A model generated the notes under the pieces. It saw only the letters and a list, made by a program, of their open reading frames with translations. It was not told the DNA's origin and ran no database searches. A DNA stretch of 64,000 nucleotides from Calidifontibacillus oryziterrae (GTDB lineage Bacteria > Bacillota > Bacilli > Bacillales > Bacillaceae_J): the NCBI RefSeq assembly GCF_000331575.1, contig NZ_ANOK01000003.1, positions 310,001-374,000 of the forward strand, read 5' to 3'. Position 1 is the first letter of the stretch; each line of letters opens with the position of its first letter. Positions 46,121 through 55,318 of the stretch are shown here, in pieces. The position numbers and the translations under genes were made by a program.

Positions 46121-46135
46121 AAAGGGGTGTAAAGT

Positions 46136-48193
46136 ATGGATACAAATCAGTATTTAGAGATGTTTATTGATGAAAGTAAAGAGCATTTGCAATCCATTAA
46201 TGAACAATTATTGGCACTCGAAAACGATCCAACTGACATGGGGATTGTAAACGAAATTTTCAGATCTGCACATACTCTTAAAGGTATGTCTGCAACGATG
46301 GGCTATGAGGATTTGGCTAATTTAACCCATAAGATGGAAAATGTATTAGACGCAATAAGGAATAATAAAATTGTCGTTAATCCAGACATTTTAGACGTTG
46401 TGTTTGCTTCAACAGATGATTTGGAAGCCATGGTTAATGATATTGCTAGTGGTGGCGATGGGAAGAGAGATGTAACGGAAGTTGTTTCAAAATTATTACT
46501 AATTGAAAAAGGCGAAGACCCTAAATCCGCTAGTAAACAAACTACTCAAGAAGAACAAACTTCAAGTAAGGGTTCTGCAACAAGTGATTTGGAAGCTTTT
46601 GATCAATTCGAATTGACTGTTTTAGAACAATCAAGAGAACAGGGATTTGAAAGCTATCAAACAACTGTTAAGTTACGAGACGACTGTCTCCTTCGCGGTG
46701 CACGTGTATTTATGGTGTTCGAAATATTAGAACAAATTGGTGAAGTTATAAAATCAAATCCTCCTGTTGAAGATTTAGAGGAAGAACGTTTTGATTATGA
46801 ATTTACTGTCGTATTAGTATCAAAAGAAAGCGCAGAAGATATTGAAAAACGTATAATGAAAGTTTCAGAGATTGAAAGTGTAACCGTAGTTAAGCTTACC
46901 GCTGATGATATTAAAAAGAAGCAAGTTCAAAAAGCTAGCAAAGCTAACAATCAACCAGAATCTGGCAATAGTGAGTCTGGTGAACAGCCTGATAGTAAAA
47001 AGACGAATGGTGGCACAAAGGAAAAATCAAAAGGACAAAGTGTTTCTAATAAAACGATTCGTGTTAATATAGAACGGTTAGACATTTTGATGAATTTGTT
47101 CGAAGAGCTCGTCATTGATAGAGGAAGACTTGAACAAATATCAAACGATTTGAATAATCCTGAGCTTCATGAAACGGTAGAAAGAATGTCGCGAATATCT
47201 GGCGACCTGCAAAATATTATTCTAAATATGCGAATGGTTCCGGTTGAACAAGTGTTTAACCGATTCCCACGGATGGTCAGACAACTAGCTCGTGATTTAA
47301 ATAAAAAGATTAATTTGGAAATTATTGGTGCAGAAACTGAACTAGACCGTACTGTTATCGATGAAATCGGTGATCCGTTAGTACATTTAATTCGGAATGC
47401 TCTAGATCATGGTGTAGAAACACCGGAAGTTCGTCGTTCAAAAGGAAAGTCTGAAGAAGGAACAGTTGTTTTAAAAGCATACCATAGTGGAAATCACGTG
47501 TTTATTGAAATAGAAGATGATGGTGCTGGGATAAGTAGGGACAAAGTTTTAAGCAAAGCTATTGAAAGAGGCGTTGTGACAGCTGAACAAGGCGCGAATA
47601 TGACGGACAAGCAAGTGTATGAACTAATAATGGCATCTGGGTTTTCAACGGCTGAAAAAATTTCAGATGTATCGGGTCGTGGTGTTGGTCTTGATGTTGT
47701 GAAAAATACAATAGAGTCATTAAGTGGATCTGTAACCATCGATTCAAAGGCTGGGGAAGGATCAATTTTCTCTATTCAACTGCCACTTACGCTTTCTATT
47801 ATTTCTGTTATGTTGGTTGAAATTCAAGAAGAAAAATATGCAATTCCTTTATCTTCTATTATTGAAACAGCAATTATTAAGAAGGAAGACATTTTGAATG
47901 CACATAATCAAAAAGTGATCGACTTTAGAGGAAAAGTAGTTCCATTACTATTTTTGAAGGACATTTTTGAAGTCCCTGTTATGAAAGAGGATGATGAGTT
48001 CTTCTCAATAGTCATAGTCCGGAAAGGCGACAAAATGGCAGGTCTAGTTGTAGATTCCTTTATCGGTCAACAGGAGGTCGTTTTGAAGTCATTAGGAAAC
48101 TATTTAACGTCTGCTTTTGCAATATCAGGTGCGACAATACTCGGAAATGGTCAGGTTGCGTTAATTATTGATTGTAATGCCTTAATAAAATAA
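46136..48193 (+). CDS. cheA: Chemotaxis histidine kinase CheA
   Basis: 685 residues. P1 HPt domain with the phospho-accepting His46 (FRSAHTLKGMSA), P2 CheY/CheB-binding domain (about 150-265), P3 dimerisation, P4 ATPase (LVHLIRNALDHGVETPEVR; EIEDDGAGIS; GRGVGLDVVKNTIESL) and P5 CheW-like domain at the C-terminus (QEEKYAIPLSSIIETAII onward). Site AAAGGGGTG before the ATG. Confidence 0.97.
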   Translation: MDTNQYLEMFIDESKEHLQSINEQLLALENDPTDMGIVNEIFRSAHTLKGMSATMGYEDLANLTHKMENVLDAIRNNKIVVNPDILDVVFASTDDLEAMVNDIASGGDGKRDVTEVVSKLLLIEKGEDPKSASKQTTQEEQTSSKGSATSDLEAFDQFELTVLEQSREQGFESYQTTVKLRDDCLLRGARVFMVFEILEQIGEVIKSNPPVEDLEEERFDYEFTVVLVSKESAEDIEKRIMKVSEIESVTVVKLTADDIKKKQVQKASKANNQPESGNSESGEQPDSKKTNGGTKEKSKGQSVSNKTIRVNIERLDILMNLFEELVIDRGRLEQISNDLNNPELHETVERMSRISGDLQNIILNMRMVPVEQVFNRFPRMVRQLARDLNKKINLEIIGAETELDRTVIDEIGDPLVHLIRNALDHGVETPEVRRSKGKSEEGTVVLKAYHSGNHVFIEIEDDGAGISRDKVLSKAIERGVVTAEQGANMTDKQVYELIMASGFSTAEKISDVSGRGVGLDVVKNTIESLSGSVTIDSKAGEGSIFSIQLPLTLSIISVMLVEIQEEKYAIPLSSIIETAIIKKEDILNAHNQKVIDFRGKVVPLLFLKDIFEVPVMKEDDEFFSIVIVRKGDKMAGLVVDSFIGQQEVVLKSLGNYLTSAFAISGATILGNGQVALIIDCNALIK

Positions 48194-48243
48194 GATACGA
48201 TACTGGTTTTATTGAGGGTCATCCGCGTAAAGGAGGAAATCAA

Positions 48244-48714
48244 ATGTCTGATACTTTAGTAAATGACTTAAAAGTAATTGTGTTTCAGTTAAAGGACGAA
48301 GAGTATGGCATACCTGTTCAACAAGTTCAATCAATTGAAAGAATGATGCATATCACTCGCGTCCCTAAAGTGGCAAAATTTGTTAAAGGTGTTATGAACT
48401 TACGAGGGGTTGTTACACCTATCATTGATTTACGGAGAAGATTTGGTATCGAGCCTATTGAGTATTCAGAAAGTACAAGAATTATTATTGTTGGTGTCGG
48501 TGATATGGAAGTAGGCCTTATCGTTGATGCAGCCAATGATGTAATTGATATACCAGAGGGTTCAATTGAACCACCGCCAGAAGTAGTGGGGTCTGTTGAA
48601 GTCGAATATTTAAATGGCGTTGCTAAGGTAGAAAAACGACTGTTAATCTTACTAAACTTGGAAAAAGTATTAAATACTGAAGAAATGAAAGAACTTAAAG
48701 TACTAGAGGGATAA
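48244..48714 (+). CDS. cheW: Chemotaxis coupling protein CheW
   Basis: 156 residues, one CheW domain: KVIVFQLKDEEYGIPVQQVQSIERM, VKGVMNLRGVVTPIIDLRRRFG, and EYLNGVAKVEKRLLILLNLEKVL. Joins chemoreceptors to CheA. AAAGGAGG site seven bases before the ATG. Confidence 0.97.
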   Translation: MSDTLVNDLKVIVFQLKDEEYGIPVQQVQSIERMMHITRVPKVAKFVKGVMNLRGVVTPIIDLRRRFGIEPIEYSESTRIIIVGVGDMEVGLIVDAANDVIDIPEGSIEPPPEVVGSVEVEYLNGVAKVEKRLLILLNLEKVLNTEEMKELKVLEG

Positions 48715-48718
48715 TGAT

Positions 48719-49360
48719 ATGTCATTTTTCGATAAAATAAAAAGCCACCATTTAGATATTTTGAAGGAAGTTGGCAATATTGGTGCAGGAAATGCCGCAA
48801 CCGCTCTATCAAAAATACTTGGAAAAACGATAGATATGACAGTACCGAAAGTAAGTGTTGTATCCTTTGATGAAATGATGGATCTAGTAGGCGGATCAGA
48901 AAATGTCATTGCTTCAGTCTTTCTTAGAATAGAAGGGGATGCACCAGGTAGCATGTACTTTATGCTACCTTTAGAGCAGGCAGAGAAGTTTGTGTAACAA
49001 ATGACAGGAGAAGAGGGCTTTTCTTTTGAAAACCCTCCTTATTCAGAACTTTCTGTATCTGCTTTACAAGAACTAGGGAACATGGTTTCGGGTTCTTATT
49101 TATCAGCCTTATCAGATTTTACTCAGCTTAATCTATATCCGTCTGTTCCAGCCCTTTGTATTGACATGGTAGGAGCTATTTTGAGCTATGGTTTAATGGA
49201 ACTTTCCCAAGTTAGTGATTATGCTATTGTTATAGATACTGCTGTTAGTGAACAAACTTCTCCAAACAATGATAGTGTGAAGGGGCACTTTTTCCTTTTA
49301 CCGGACCCTGATTCTTTTGGGAAAATTTTTAGTGCGTTGGGAGTTCCTATTGATGAATGA
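48719..49360 (+). pseudogene. cheC: CheY-P phosphatase CheC, interrupted by an in-frame stop
   Basis: The two halves lie in the same frame and together give 213 codons, the length of CheC (209 in Bacillus subtilis). Half one (48719-48997, 92 residues) carries the first phosphatase helix (DILKEVGNIGAGNAATALSK); half two carries the second (LQELGNMVSGSYLSALSDFTQL) and the usual end. They are separated by TAA at 48995-48997, after QAEKFV, then CAA and ATG 49001. There is no length change, so a single base substitution explains it. Ways to read it: inactive gene, reinitiation at ATG 49001 giving two fragments, or a sequencing error. CheC works with CheD in adaptation; cheD is intact next door and overlaps by 8 bp. 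Confidence 0.85.
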
Positions 49361-49850
49361 GACAGTGAATATTATTAAAGTCGGGATTGCCGATATGAAT
49401 GTAGTCGAATCCCCAAATCTCATTCGTACGTCGGGTTTGGGGTCATGTGTTGGCGTAGTAATTTATGATTTGACGAAAGAAGCAGCTGGCCTAGCTCATG
49501 TTATGCTTCCCGATTCATCATTAGCCAAAACAGGTACAATTAACACTGCAAAATATGCAGATACCGCAATTGAGGAATTATTGAATCGCATCTATAAATT
49601 AGGTTGTAAACAAGCGAATTTAAAGGCGAAAATTGCCGGTGGTGCGCAAATGTTTCAATTTTCCGCACAAAATGACATGATGAGGATTGGGCCAAGGAAT
49701 GTCGAAGCAGTAAAGAAAGAATTACAAAGGTTCCGGATTTCAATTACCGCTGAAGATGTTGGTGGGAATAGTGGCCGGACAATTGAATTTAACCCAGCGA
49801 CAAGGAAATTAAATATTAGAACCGTGAATCAAGGAGTTAAGGATATTTAA
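49353..49850 (+). CDS. cheD: Chemoreceptor glutamine deamidase CheD
   Basis: 165 residues from ATG 49353; an upstream in-frame start at 49317 lies deep in cheC and is unlikely. Catalytic Cys in [14 protein letters not shown] and His in [10 protein letters not shown], with KIAGGAQMF. Deamidates receptor glutamines and is held by CheC. The start overlaps the cheC stop, so its translation may depend on cheC being read; the stop in cheC could then lower CheD too, unless ribosomes restart. Confidence 0.94.
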   Translation: MNETVNIIKVGIADMNVVESPNLIRTSGLGSCVGVVIYDLTKEAAGLAHVMLPDSSLAKTGTINTAKYADTAIEELLNRIYKLGCKQANLKAKIAGGAQMFQFSAQNDMMRIGPRNVEAVKKELQRFRISITAEDVGGNSGRTIEFNPATRKLNIRTVNQGVKDI

Positions 49851-50263
49851 TGATAAATTCATTGTTGTTTAATGTTTTTACCGCCTTTTTTGGTTTTTTC
49901 CTTGTTGTTATCATATCAATTAAAACAAACACCTTGGAGACATCTTTCATTCGTGGCTTGTTATCGCTTATTTTATTTTTTTTCCTAGGTTTTGGCTTAC
50001 GATGGGTAATTAAGTATGTTTTAAAGGATACTATTAATAAGAATGATAGTATAAATTTATCTAAACAAAGAGATACGAAGGATAAAGTAGCATACGATGG
50101 GAGCGGAATTTTGAGGCAATCTGTAGGAACAAGTCATGATCCGGCCTCTTTATCTTCACAATCTGATAATGATGAGGGTATAGGAGAGTCTTTTGAAGGG
50201 GACTTATATGAAAGAACATCGGAATATGTTCGTGAATTATTAAATGAAGATGACCAAAATTAA
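49850..50263 (+). CDS. Unassigned two-TM protein between cheD and sigD
   Basis: 137 residues. Two hydrophobic helices (about 5-24 and 35-57; LLFNVFTAFFGFFLVVIIS and LLSLILFFFLGFGLRWVI), then a hydrophilic, probably disordered acidic tail (NDEGIGESFEGDLYERTSEYVRELLNEDDQN). The ATG overlaps the cheD TAA (TAATG), so it is coupled to cheD. Bacillus subtilis has no gene here. I do not recognise the family. The last 20 residues look like a short amphipathic peptide that might bind a partner, but that is inference. Confidence 0.75.
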   Translation: MINSLLFNVFTAFFGFFLVVIISIKTNTLETSFIRGLLSLILFFFLGFGLRWVIKYVLKDTINKNDSINLSKQRDTKDKVAYDGSGILRQSVGTSHDPASLSSQSDNDEGIGESFEGDLYERTSEYVRELLNEDDQN

Positions 50264-50288
50264 ATTGGCTTTTTAAGGAGGGAAGGCG

Positions 50289-51056
50289 ATGACACAACCA
50301 TCAACAAATGAGGATCAAATATGGCAAAGATGGATAGAAACAAGAGATCCTCAAGCTGGTGATTCGTTAATCCGTCTTTATATGCCTTTAGTCAATTACC
50401 ATGTACAAAGAATATCTGTTGGCTTACCAAAAAGCGTAAGCCGAGATGATGTAAAAAGCTATGGACTTATGGGATTATATGATGCCCTTGAAAAGTTTGA
50501 TTATAAGAGGGATCTGAAGTTTGATACTTACGCTTCTTTTCGAATAAGAGGCGCTATTATAGATGGTCTCCGTAAAGAAGATTGGCTTCCGCGTAGCATG
50601 AGAGAGAAAAATAAGAAGATCGAGGCCGCAATCGACCGCCTTGAGCAAAAGCTTATGAGAAATGTAACAATTGAGGAAATCGCAATGGAAGTGGAAATGT
50701 CCGAGGATGAAGTTCAGCATATTATAACTGAAGGTTTTTTTGCCAATATTTTATCAATTGATGAAGGCACAAAGGATGCTGAAGAAAAAGAAGGTCTTAG
50801 CTTTACGATTCGCGACAAAAAAACTTTGACACCTGAAGAAGAGATGGTAAAAGAGGAGCTTTATAAAGTTTTAGCTAATGCCATTGAAGGCCTTAATGAT
50901 AAAGAGCAGCTTGTTATAAGCTTATTTTATCAAGAAGAGCTTACATTGACGGAAATTGGACAAGTCCTTGGATTATCAACGTCGAGAATTTCACAAATTC
51001 ATTCAAAAGCACTATTAAAACTACGAGGTTTATTAGGTAAGGCCTTGGCAATGTAA
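50289..51056 (+). CDS. sigD: Motility sigma factor SigD (FliA/WhiG family)
   Basis: 255 residues, as in Bacillus. Region 2 (LIRLYMPLVNYHVQRIS; DLKFDTYASFRIRGAIIDGLRKEDWLPRSMR), region 3 and region 4 helix-turn-helix (LTLTEIGQVLGLSTSRISQIHSKALLKLRG). Directs transcription of flagellin, stator and autolysin genes. Site AAGGAGGGAAGG before the ATG. Its place near the end of the fla/che operon matches Bacillus subtilis. Confidence 0.97.
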   Translation: MTQPSTNEDQIWQRWIETRDPQAGDSLIRLYMPLVNYHVQRISVGLPKSVSRDDVKSYGLMGLYDALEKFDYKRDLKFDTYASFRIRGAIIDGLRKEDWLPRSMREKNKKIEAAIDRLEQKLMRNVTIEEIAMEVEMSEDEVQHIITEGFFANILSIDEGTKDAEEKEGLSFTIRDKKTLTPEEEMVKEELYKVLANAIEGLNDKEQLVISLFYQEELTLTEIGQVLGLSTSRISQIHSKALLKLRGLLGKALAM

Positions 51057-51091
51057 GGAATTTTGTAAAAAATTTTCGAGGGGATAAACCA

Positions 51092-52483
51092 ATGGAAAAA
51101 TTACAAGGATTGTTCAAGATAAAAATCAGCCCCGATAAAATGGAAGCCACCATCCAATATAATGATAAGCGTCCTAACAATGAATTGAATGTGAATGATC
51201 CATTTATCTTTGAGGAGCTGCTAGATTTCATCGCTGAAAATCATGTTACGTACGGATTATTGGAGGATGTAATTAAAAATGTTTATGCAAGACCTGAAGC
51301 TTTTCGGGAACCTGTTGTTATTGCAAAAGGGAAACCACCTATAAATGGTACCGATGGCTTCCTAAGAAACGAAATCATTACTGTATCAAAAAAAGAGATC
51401 GATCAAAAGCAGCATTTTATTAATTTGCGAGAAGTAAAACAAATACCATCTGTAGCAAAAGGACAAAAGCTGGCAACAATAATTCATCCAACTATGGGTG
51501 AAGACGGTTGTAATGTCTTAGGTCAAAAAGTACCAGCTAAAACCGGAAAACCCTATCGATTAAGACCTGGAAAAAATATTGAGCAAATTAATGATGAGAT
51601 ATTTGCGGCAATTGATGGACAAATTAGTTTTGGGGATCGGACTATTAATGTTTTTCCAATGTACGAGGTTAGAGGAGATCTTGACCTTAAAACAGGAAAC
51701 ATTGATTTTATAGGGAATGTTATCATTAGAGGCAATGTTCCCACTGGCTTTAAAGTAAAGTCAAAAGGGGATATACAAATTTATGGTCTTGTCGAGGGTG
51801 CAGAATTAATTGCGGACGGCTCGATATATATTACCGGTGGAATTGCTGCATTAAATAGGGGTATCGTAAAAGCTGGAGTGGATATTCATACTTCGTACAT
51901 AAACCAAGCACACGTTGAATGCTGCCGTAATATTGAAGTAGAGAGGTCGATTTTTCACAGTAAATGTATTGCCGGTGGAAGCATTGTTACGAAAAATGGT
52001 ACAATAGTAGGTGGAACTATATCGGTAGGTACCGGCCTCGAAGCCAAATCAATTGGGAATAAAATGCACACAAAAACTGATTTGTTTATTGGAATTAACG
52101 AAAGAATTGTTGAGCAGGAAAAGTCGTTACAGCATCAGCTTATTGATATAGAAGATGTTGTTTATAAACTTGAAATTGCTGTTAACAATCTAGCAATGAA
52201 ATTAAAGCAAACGGGTACGCTTTCACCAAAAGAAAAGCAGCTGTTGGTAAAAAGTCGAAATACGATTGAACAGTACCGAAAAAAACAAACTGAAGTTCGA
52301 GAAGATTTAGATGAGCTCCATGCTTTGTTTACTAATTTTGAAGATGCCTATGTAATTGTTTCAGATGTGATTTACCCTAATACATGTATACATTTCGGTA
52401 AATATGTTCATTTGGCAAACCAACATTATCGTCATGTGAAAGTTCACTTAGTTGAGAATGAGGTAGCTTTTAGTCCGCTGTAA
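51092..52483 (+). CDS. FapA (DUF342) family protein
   Basis: 463 residues. N-terminal part (about 1-160) with KGKPPINGTDGFL and VAKGQKLATIIHPTMGEDGCNVLGQ, then a run of beta-helix-like repeats typical of FapA/DUF342 (GDLDLKTGNIDFIGNVIIRGNVPTGFKVKSKGDIQIYGLVEGAELIADGSIYITGG), and a C-terminal helical coiled coil (about 335-420). Related proteins affect the flagellar pole in Vibrio and are common beside sigD in Bacilli. Molecular function is unclear. Site CGAGGGGA before the ATG. Confidence 0.9.
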   Translation: MEKLQGLFKIKISPDKMEATIQYNDKRPNNELNVNDPFIFEELLDFIAENHVTYGLLEDVIKNVYARPEAFREPVVIAKGKPPINGTDGFLRNEIITVSKKEIDQKQHFINLREVKQIPSVAKGQKLATIIHPTMGEDGCNVLGQKVPAKTGKPYRLRPGKNIEQINDEIFAAIDGQISFGDRTINVFPMYEVRGDLDLKTGNIDFIGNVIIRGNVPTGFKVKSKGDIQIYGLVEGAELIADGSIYITGGIAALNRGIVKAGVDIHTSYINQAHVECCRNIEVERSIFHSKCIAGGSIVTKNGTIVGGTISVGTGLEAKSIGNKMHTKTDLFIGINERIVEQEKSLQHQLIDIEDVVYKLEIAVNNLAMKLKQTGTLSPKEKQLLVKSRNTIEQYRKKQTEVREDLDELHALFTNFEDAYVIVSDVIYPNTCIHFGKYVHLANQHYRHVKVHLVENEVAFSPL

Positions 52484-52503
52484 TAAAAAAAGGAAGTGGT
52501 AAA

Positions 52504-52818
52504 ATGGGTTTACGATTAGTTGAAATGCAGGTTGCGCTTCCAAGAACACAAGATGTCGGAAAAATGCAAGAACAAATGCAGCAAAAAGGACAGCACCTTC
52601 AAGAGCATTTAGCATCCATGCAGAATAAAGAAGATGAAATTAAAAGTAAACAAGTCTATAAAAAAGATGAACCAACAAAAAATCAACTGCAAAAGGATGG
52701 ACAAGGCTCAAACAAAGAAGAATTACCGCAGAGAAGGCACAAAAATACCTCAAATACCAATCAAAATGAAAAGTTGCACCATCCCTATAAAGGAAATCTT
52801 ATAGATATCGAGGGATAA
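52504..52818 (+). CDS. Unassigned 104-residue protein in motility operon
   Basis: No TM helix or signal peptide. N-terminal MGLRLVEMQVALPRTQDVGKMQEQMQQKGQHLQEHLA, rich in Gln, then a highly charged, Lys/Asn/Gln-rich, probably disordered tail. AAAGGAAG before the ATG, and one base between its stop and the next gene. The N-terminal helix looks conserved in style (short LVEMQVALPRTQ motif), as in small proteins encoded between fapA-like and swrB-like genes in other Bacilli, but I cannot assign a function. Confidence 0.75.
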   Translation: MGLRLVEMQVALPRTQDVGKMQEQMQQKGQHLQEHLASMQNKEDEIKSKQVYKKDEPTKNQLQKDGQGSNKEELPQRRHKNTSNTNQNEKLHHPYKGNLIDIEG

Positions 52819-52819
52819 T

Positions 52820-53368
52820 ATGGTCTCAATATTGATAGCAATTAGCTTTATTTTACATTTATTAGCTTTTTTCTGGATTATTTTACTTTCTATTAGAGTA
52901 AACAAATCAAAGGAAATTAATGCAAAACAAGTTGAAGTTCAAAAGGAAATTGAAGACATGTTTCAAGCCTATTTACTTGAAATGAAAGAAGAAAATGAAA
53001 AACTATTGCATATTATTGAAGAATCTGGGAAAACTAACAAAGTCAAACCATTAGCTCAAACAGCGACAAGCGAACCAATAAATGATATGCAAACTTCATA
53101 TAAGCCATCGCCGTTACTTCAGGGGAAAATAGCAAAACAGACGTATCAAAGTCAAAAACCTCAACAAAGAGCCTCACTGACAAATGAAAAACCAAATAAT
53201 TATGTGCCGCCCGTACCGGTAGGGGAAGAGCAATTTGAACAATCATTCACATCACAGGTTTTTCGCCTAAATGCGGATGGCCTTTCGGCCGGTGAGATTG
53301 CTAGAAAACTGAATAGAGGTAAAACTGAAATTGAATTATTGCTTAAATTTCGCGAACAAAGTAAATAA
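52820..53368 (+). CDS. swrB: SwrB-like membrane protein (DUF6115 type)
   Basis: 182 residues. N-terminal TM helix (about 3-24), a short coiled coil (NKSKEINAKQVEVQKEIEDMFQAYLLEMKEENEKLL), a variable linker, and a C-terminal helix-turn-helix-like stretch (VFRLNADGLSAGEIARKLNRGKTEIELLLKF). This layout and the place after sigD match SwrB (YlxL) of Bacillus subtilis, which promotes FliM/FliG assembly state and SigD-dependent expression. Last gene of the fla/che operon. No terminator is seen between it and rpsB. Confidence 0.82.
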   Translation: MVSILIAISFILHLLAFFWIILLSIRVNKSKEINAKQVEVQKEIEDMFQAYLLEMKEENEKLLHIIEESGKTNKVKPLAQTATSEPINDMQTSYKPSPLLQGKIAKQTYQSQKPQQRASLTNEKPNNYVPPVPVGEEQFEQSFTSQVFRLNADGLSAGEIARKLNRGKTEIELLLKFREQSK

Positions 53369-53373
53369 ATATC

Positions 53374-53402
53374 TTGATACATGAGGAGCAATATGGTATA
53401 GT
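53374..53402 (+). promoter_or_regulatory. Sigma-A promoter of rpsB
   Basis: TTGATA (53374-53379), 17-nt spacer, TATAGT (53397-53402). It gives a leader of about 109 nt before rpsB, long enough for a ribosomal-protein regulatory structure, though I could not identify one. Confidence 0.7.
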
Positions 53403-53517
53403 AACTTTCGGTGTTAAATACACACGCTCGTCGATTAAAGTATTGGTGCTGCATGATGTAGTGTTACTTTAGGATGAAATGAGCGGAGGAATTATAACCA
53501 ATTAGGAGGAAAAAAGA

Positions 53518-54219
53518 ATGTCAGTTATTTCAATGAAACAATTGCTAGAAGCAGGTGTTCACTTTGGACACCAAACACGTCGATGGAATCCCAAAATGAA
53601 GCGTTATATCTTTACAGAGCGCAATGGTATTTACATCATCGACTTACAAAAAACAGTAAGAAAAGTAGAAGAAGCATTTAACTTCATGAAAGAAGTTGCT
53701 GCAAACGGTGGTACTATTCTTTTTGTTGGTACGAAGAAACAAGCTCAAGATTCAGTGAAAGAAGAAGCTGAGCGTTGCGGAATGTACTATGTTAACCAAC
53801 GTTGGTTAGGTGGTACATTAACAAACTTCGAAACAATCCAAAAGCGTATACAACGTCTTAAAGATATTGAAAAAATGCGCGAAGATGGTACTTTCGACGT
53901 TTTACCAAAGAAAGAAGTCGTAAATTTAAACAAAGAATTAGAGCGTCTTGAGAAGTTCTTAGGCGGTATTAAGGAAATGAAAGCAACTCCTGATTGCCTA
54001 TTTATTATTGATCCTCGTAAAGAGCGCATTGCCGTTGCTGAAGCTCATAAATTAAACATTCCTATTGTAGGGATTGTTGATACAAACTGTGATCCAGACG
54101 AAATTGACTATGTTATTCCAGGAAATGACGATGCAATTCGTGCTGTGAAACTTCTTACTGCAAAAATGGCTGATGCTGTTATTGAAGCAAAACAAGGTGA
54201 AGAAATTACTACTGCATAA
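53518..54219 (+). CDS. rpsB: 30S ribosomal protein S2
   Basis: 233 residues. Starts [32 protein letters not shown], with [56 protein letters not shown] and [14 protein letters not shown], all typical. Strong TTAGGAGGAAAA site. Followed by a terminator before tsf. Confidence 0.98.
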   Translation: MSVISMKQLLEAGVHFGHQTRRWNPKMKRYIFTERNGIYIIDLQKTVRKVEEAFNFMKEVAANGGTILFVGTKKQAQDSVKEEAERCGMYYVNQRWLGGTLTNFETIQKRIQRLKDIEKMREDGTFDVLPKKEVVNLNKELERLEKFLGGIKEMKATPDCLFIIDPRKERIAVAEAHKLNIPIVGIVDTNCDPDEIDYVIPGNDDAIRAVKLLTAKMADAVIEAKQGEEITTA

Positions 54220-54233
54220 GAAAAGTAAACAAT

Positions 54234-54272
54234 AAAGGTGGTAAGAGGGATAAGCCTTTTATCACCTTTTTT
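54234..54272 (+). terminator. Terminator between rpsB and tsf
   Basis: AAAGGTGGTAA pairs with TTATCACCTTT (one G-U pair), plus an inner AGG with CCT, followed by further T. Probably lowers tsf relative to rpsB rather than blocking it fully. Confidence 0.8.
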
Positions 54273-54328
54273 AAAAGAATAAATGGAAGTAATTACATAA
54301 CATAACTGTAAACCAAGGAGGAATTTAA

Positions 54329-55213
54329 ATGGCCATTACTGCACAAATGGTAAAAGAACTTCGTGAAAAAACTGGTGCTGGTATGATGGATTGTAAAAAA
54401 GCACTTACTGAAACGAATGGTGATATGGAAAAAGCAATCGATTATCTTCGTGAAAAAGGAATTGCAAAAGCTGCAAATAAAGCAGACCGTATTGCAGCAG
54501 AAGGAATTACAGCTATTAAGCATGACGGAAATACTGCAGTTATTTTAGAAGTAAATTCTGAAACAGACTTTGTTGCAAAGAATGAAGGATTCCAACAATT
54601 AGTATCTGAACTTGCAGGTCATATATTATCACAAAAGCCTGCAAACGTTGAAGAAGCGTTAAAACAAAATTTAAATGGTAGCGGTCCATCAGTAGAAGAG
54701 CACATTAATACTGCAATTGCTAAAATTGGTGAAAAGCTTTCATTACGCCGTCTCCAAGTCGTTGAAAAAGAGGATAACGATGTATTTGGTGTTTACCTCC
54801 ATATGGGTGGACGTATAGGTGTATTAACTGTTTTATCTGGAACAAGTGATGAAAACCTTGCTAAAGATATTGCTATGCATGTTGCTGCGGTTAACCCACG
54901 ATACGTTTCTCGTGATCAGGTTTCAGAAGAAGAAACAACAAGAGAGCGTGAAGTATTAACGCAACAAGCACTTAACGAAGGAAAGCCAGCAAATATCGTT
55001 GAAAAAATGGTAGAAGGCCGTCTTGGTAAGTTCTTTGAAGAGATCTGTTTACTTGATCAAGCCTTTGTTAAAGATCCAGATCAAAAGGTTGGCAAATATG
55101 TACAATCTAAAGGCGCTACTGTAAAAGGCTTTGTACGTTATGAAGTTGGAGAAGGAATGGAAAAGCGTCAAGACAACTTTGCTGAAGAAGTAATGAGTCA
55201 AGTAAACAAATAA
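54329..55213 (+). CDS. tsf: Translation elongation factor Ts
   Basis: 294 residues. N-terminal UBA-like domain ([28 protein letters not shown]) and the nucleotide-exchange core ([33 protein letters not shown]). Recycles EF-Tu by GDP release. Strong AAGGAGGAAT site. Confidence 0.98.
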   Translation: MAITAQMVKELREKTGAGMMDCKKALTETNGDMEKAIDYLREKGIAKAANKADRIAAEGITAIKHDGNTAVILEVNSETDFVAKNEGFQQLVSELAGHILSQKPANVEEALKQNLNGSGPSVEEHINTAIAKIGEKLSLRRLQVVEKEDNDVFGVYLHMGGRIGVLTVLSGTSDENLAKDIAMHVAAVNPRYVSRDQVSEEETTREREVLTQQALNEGKPANIVEKMVEGRLGKFFEEICLLDQAFVKDPDQKVGKYVQSKGATVKGFVRYEVGEGMEKRQDNFAEEVMSQVNK

Positions 55214-55221
55214 GATTATGG

Positions 55222-55250
55222 TAGGGAACACGAAGTGTGTTCCCTATTTT
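55222..55250 (+). terminator. Intrinsic terminator after tsf
   Basis: TAGGGAACAC pairs perfectly with GTGTTCCCTA (10 bp), 5-nt loop, followed by TTTT. Confidence 0.85.
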
Positions 55251-55268
55251 AAGATGCAAATAGAATGA

Positions 55269-55296
55269 TTGCTAGACCAATAAGATAGCGTAAAAT
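55269..55296 (+). promoter_or_regulatory. Candidate sigma-A promoter of pyrH
   Basis: TTGCTA (55269-55274), 16-nt spacer, TAAAAT (55291-55296), 22 bp before the pyrH start. The tsf terminator just upstream makes a local promoter likely; the -35 is a partial match. Confidence 0.45.
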
Positions 55297-55318
55297 TGAT
55301 GTAACGGTGGAGGTTGTC

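Noticed and set aside
53403-53517. rpsB leader as a ribosomal-protein autoregulatory RNA
   Set aside because: The leader is long enough, but I found no stable nested stems after the likely transcription start; only a promoter can be supported.
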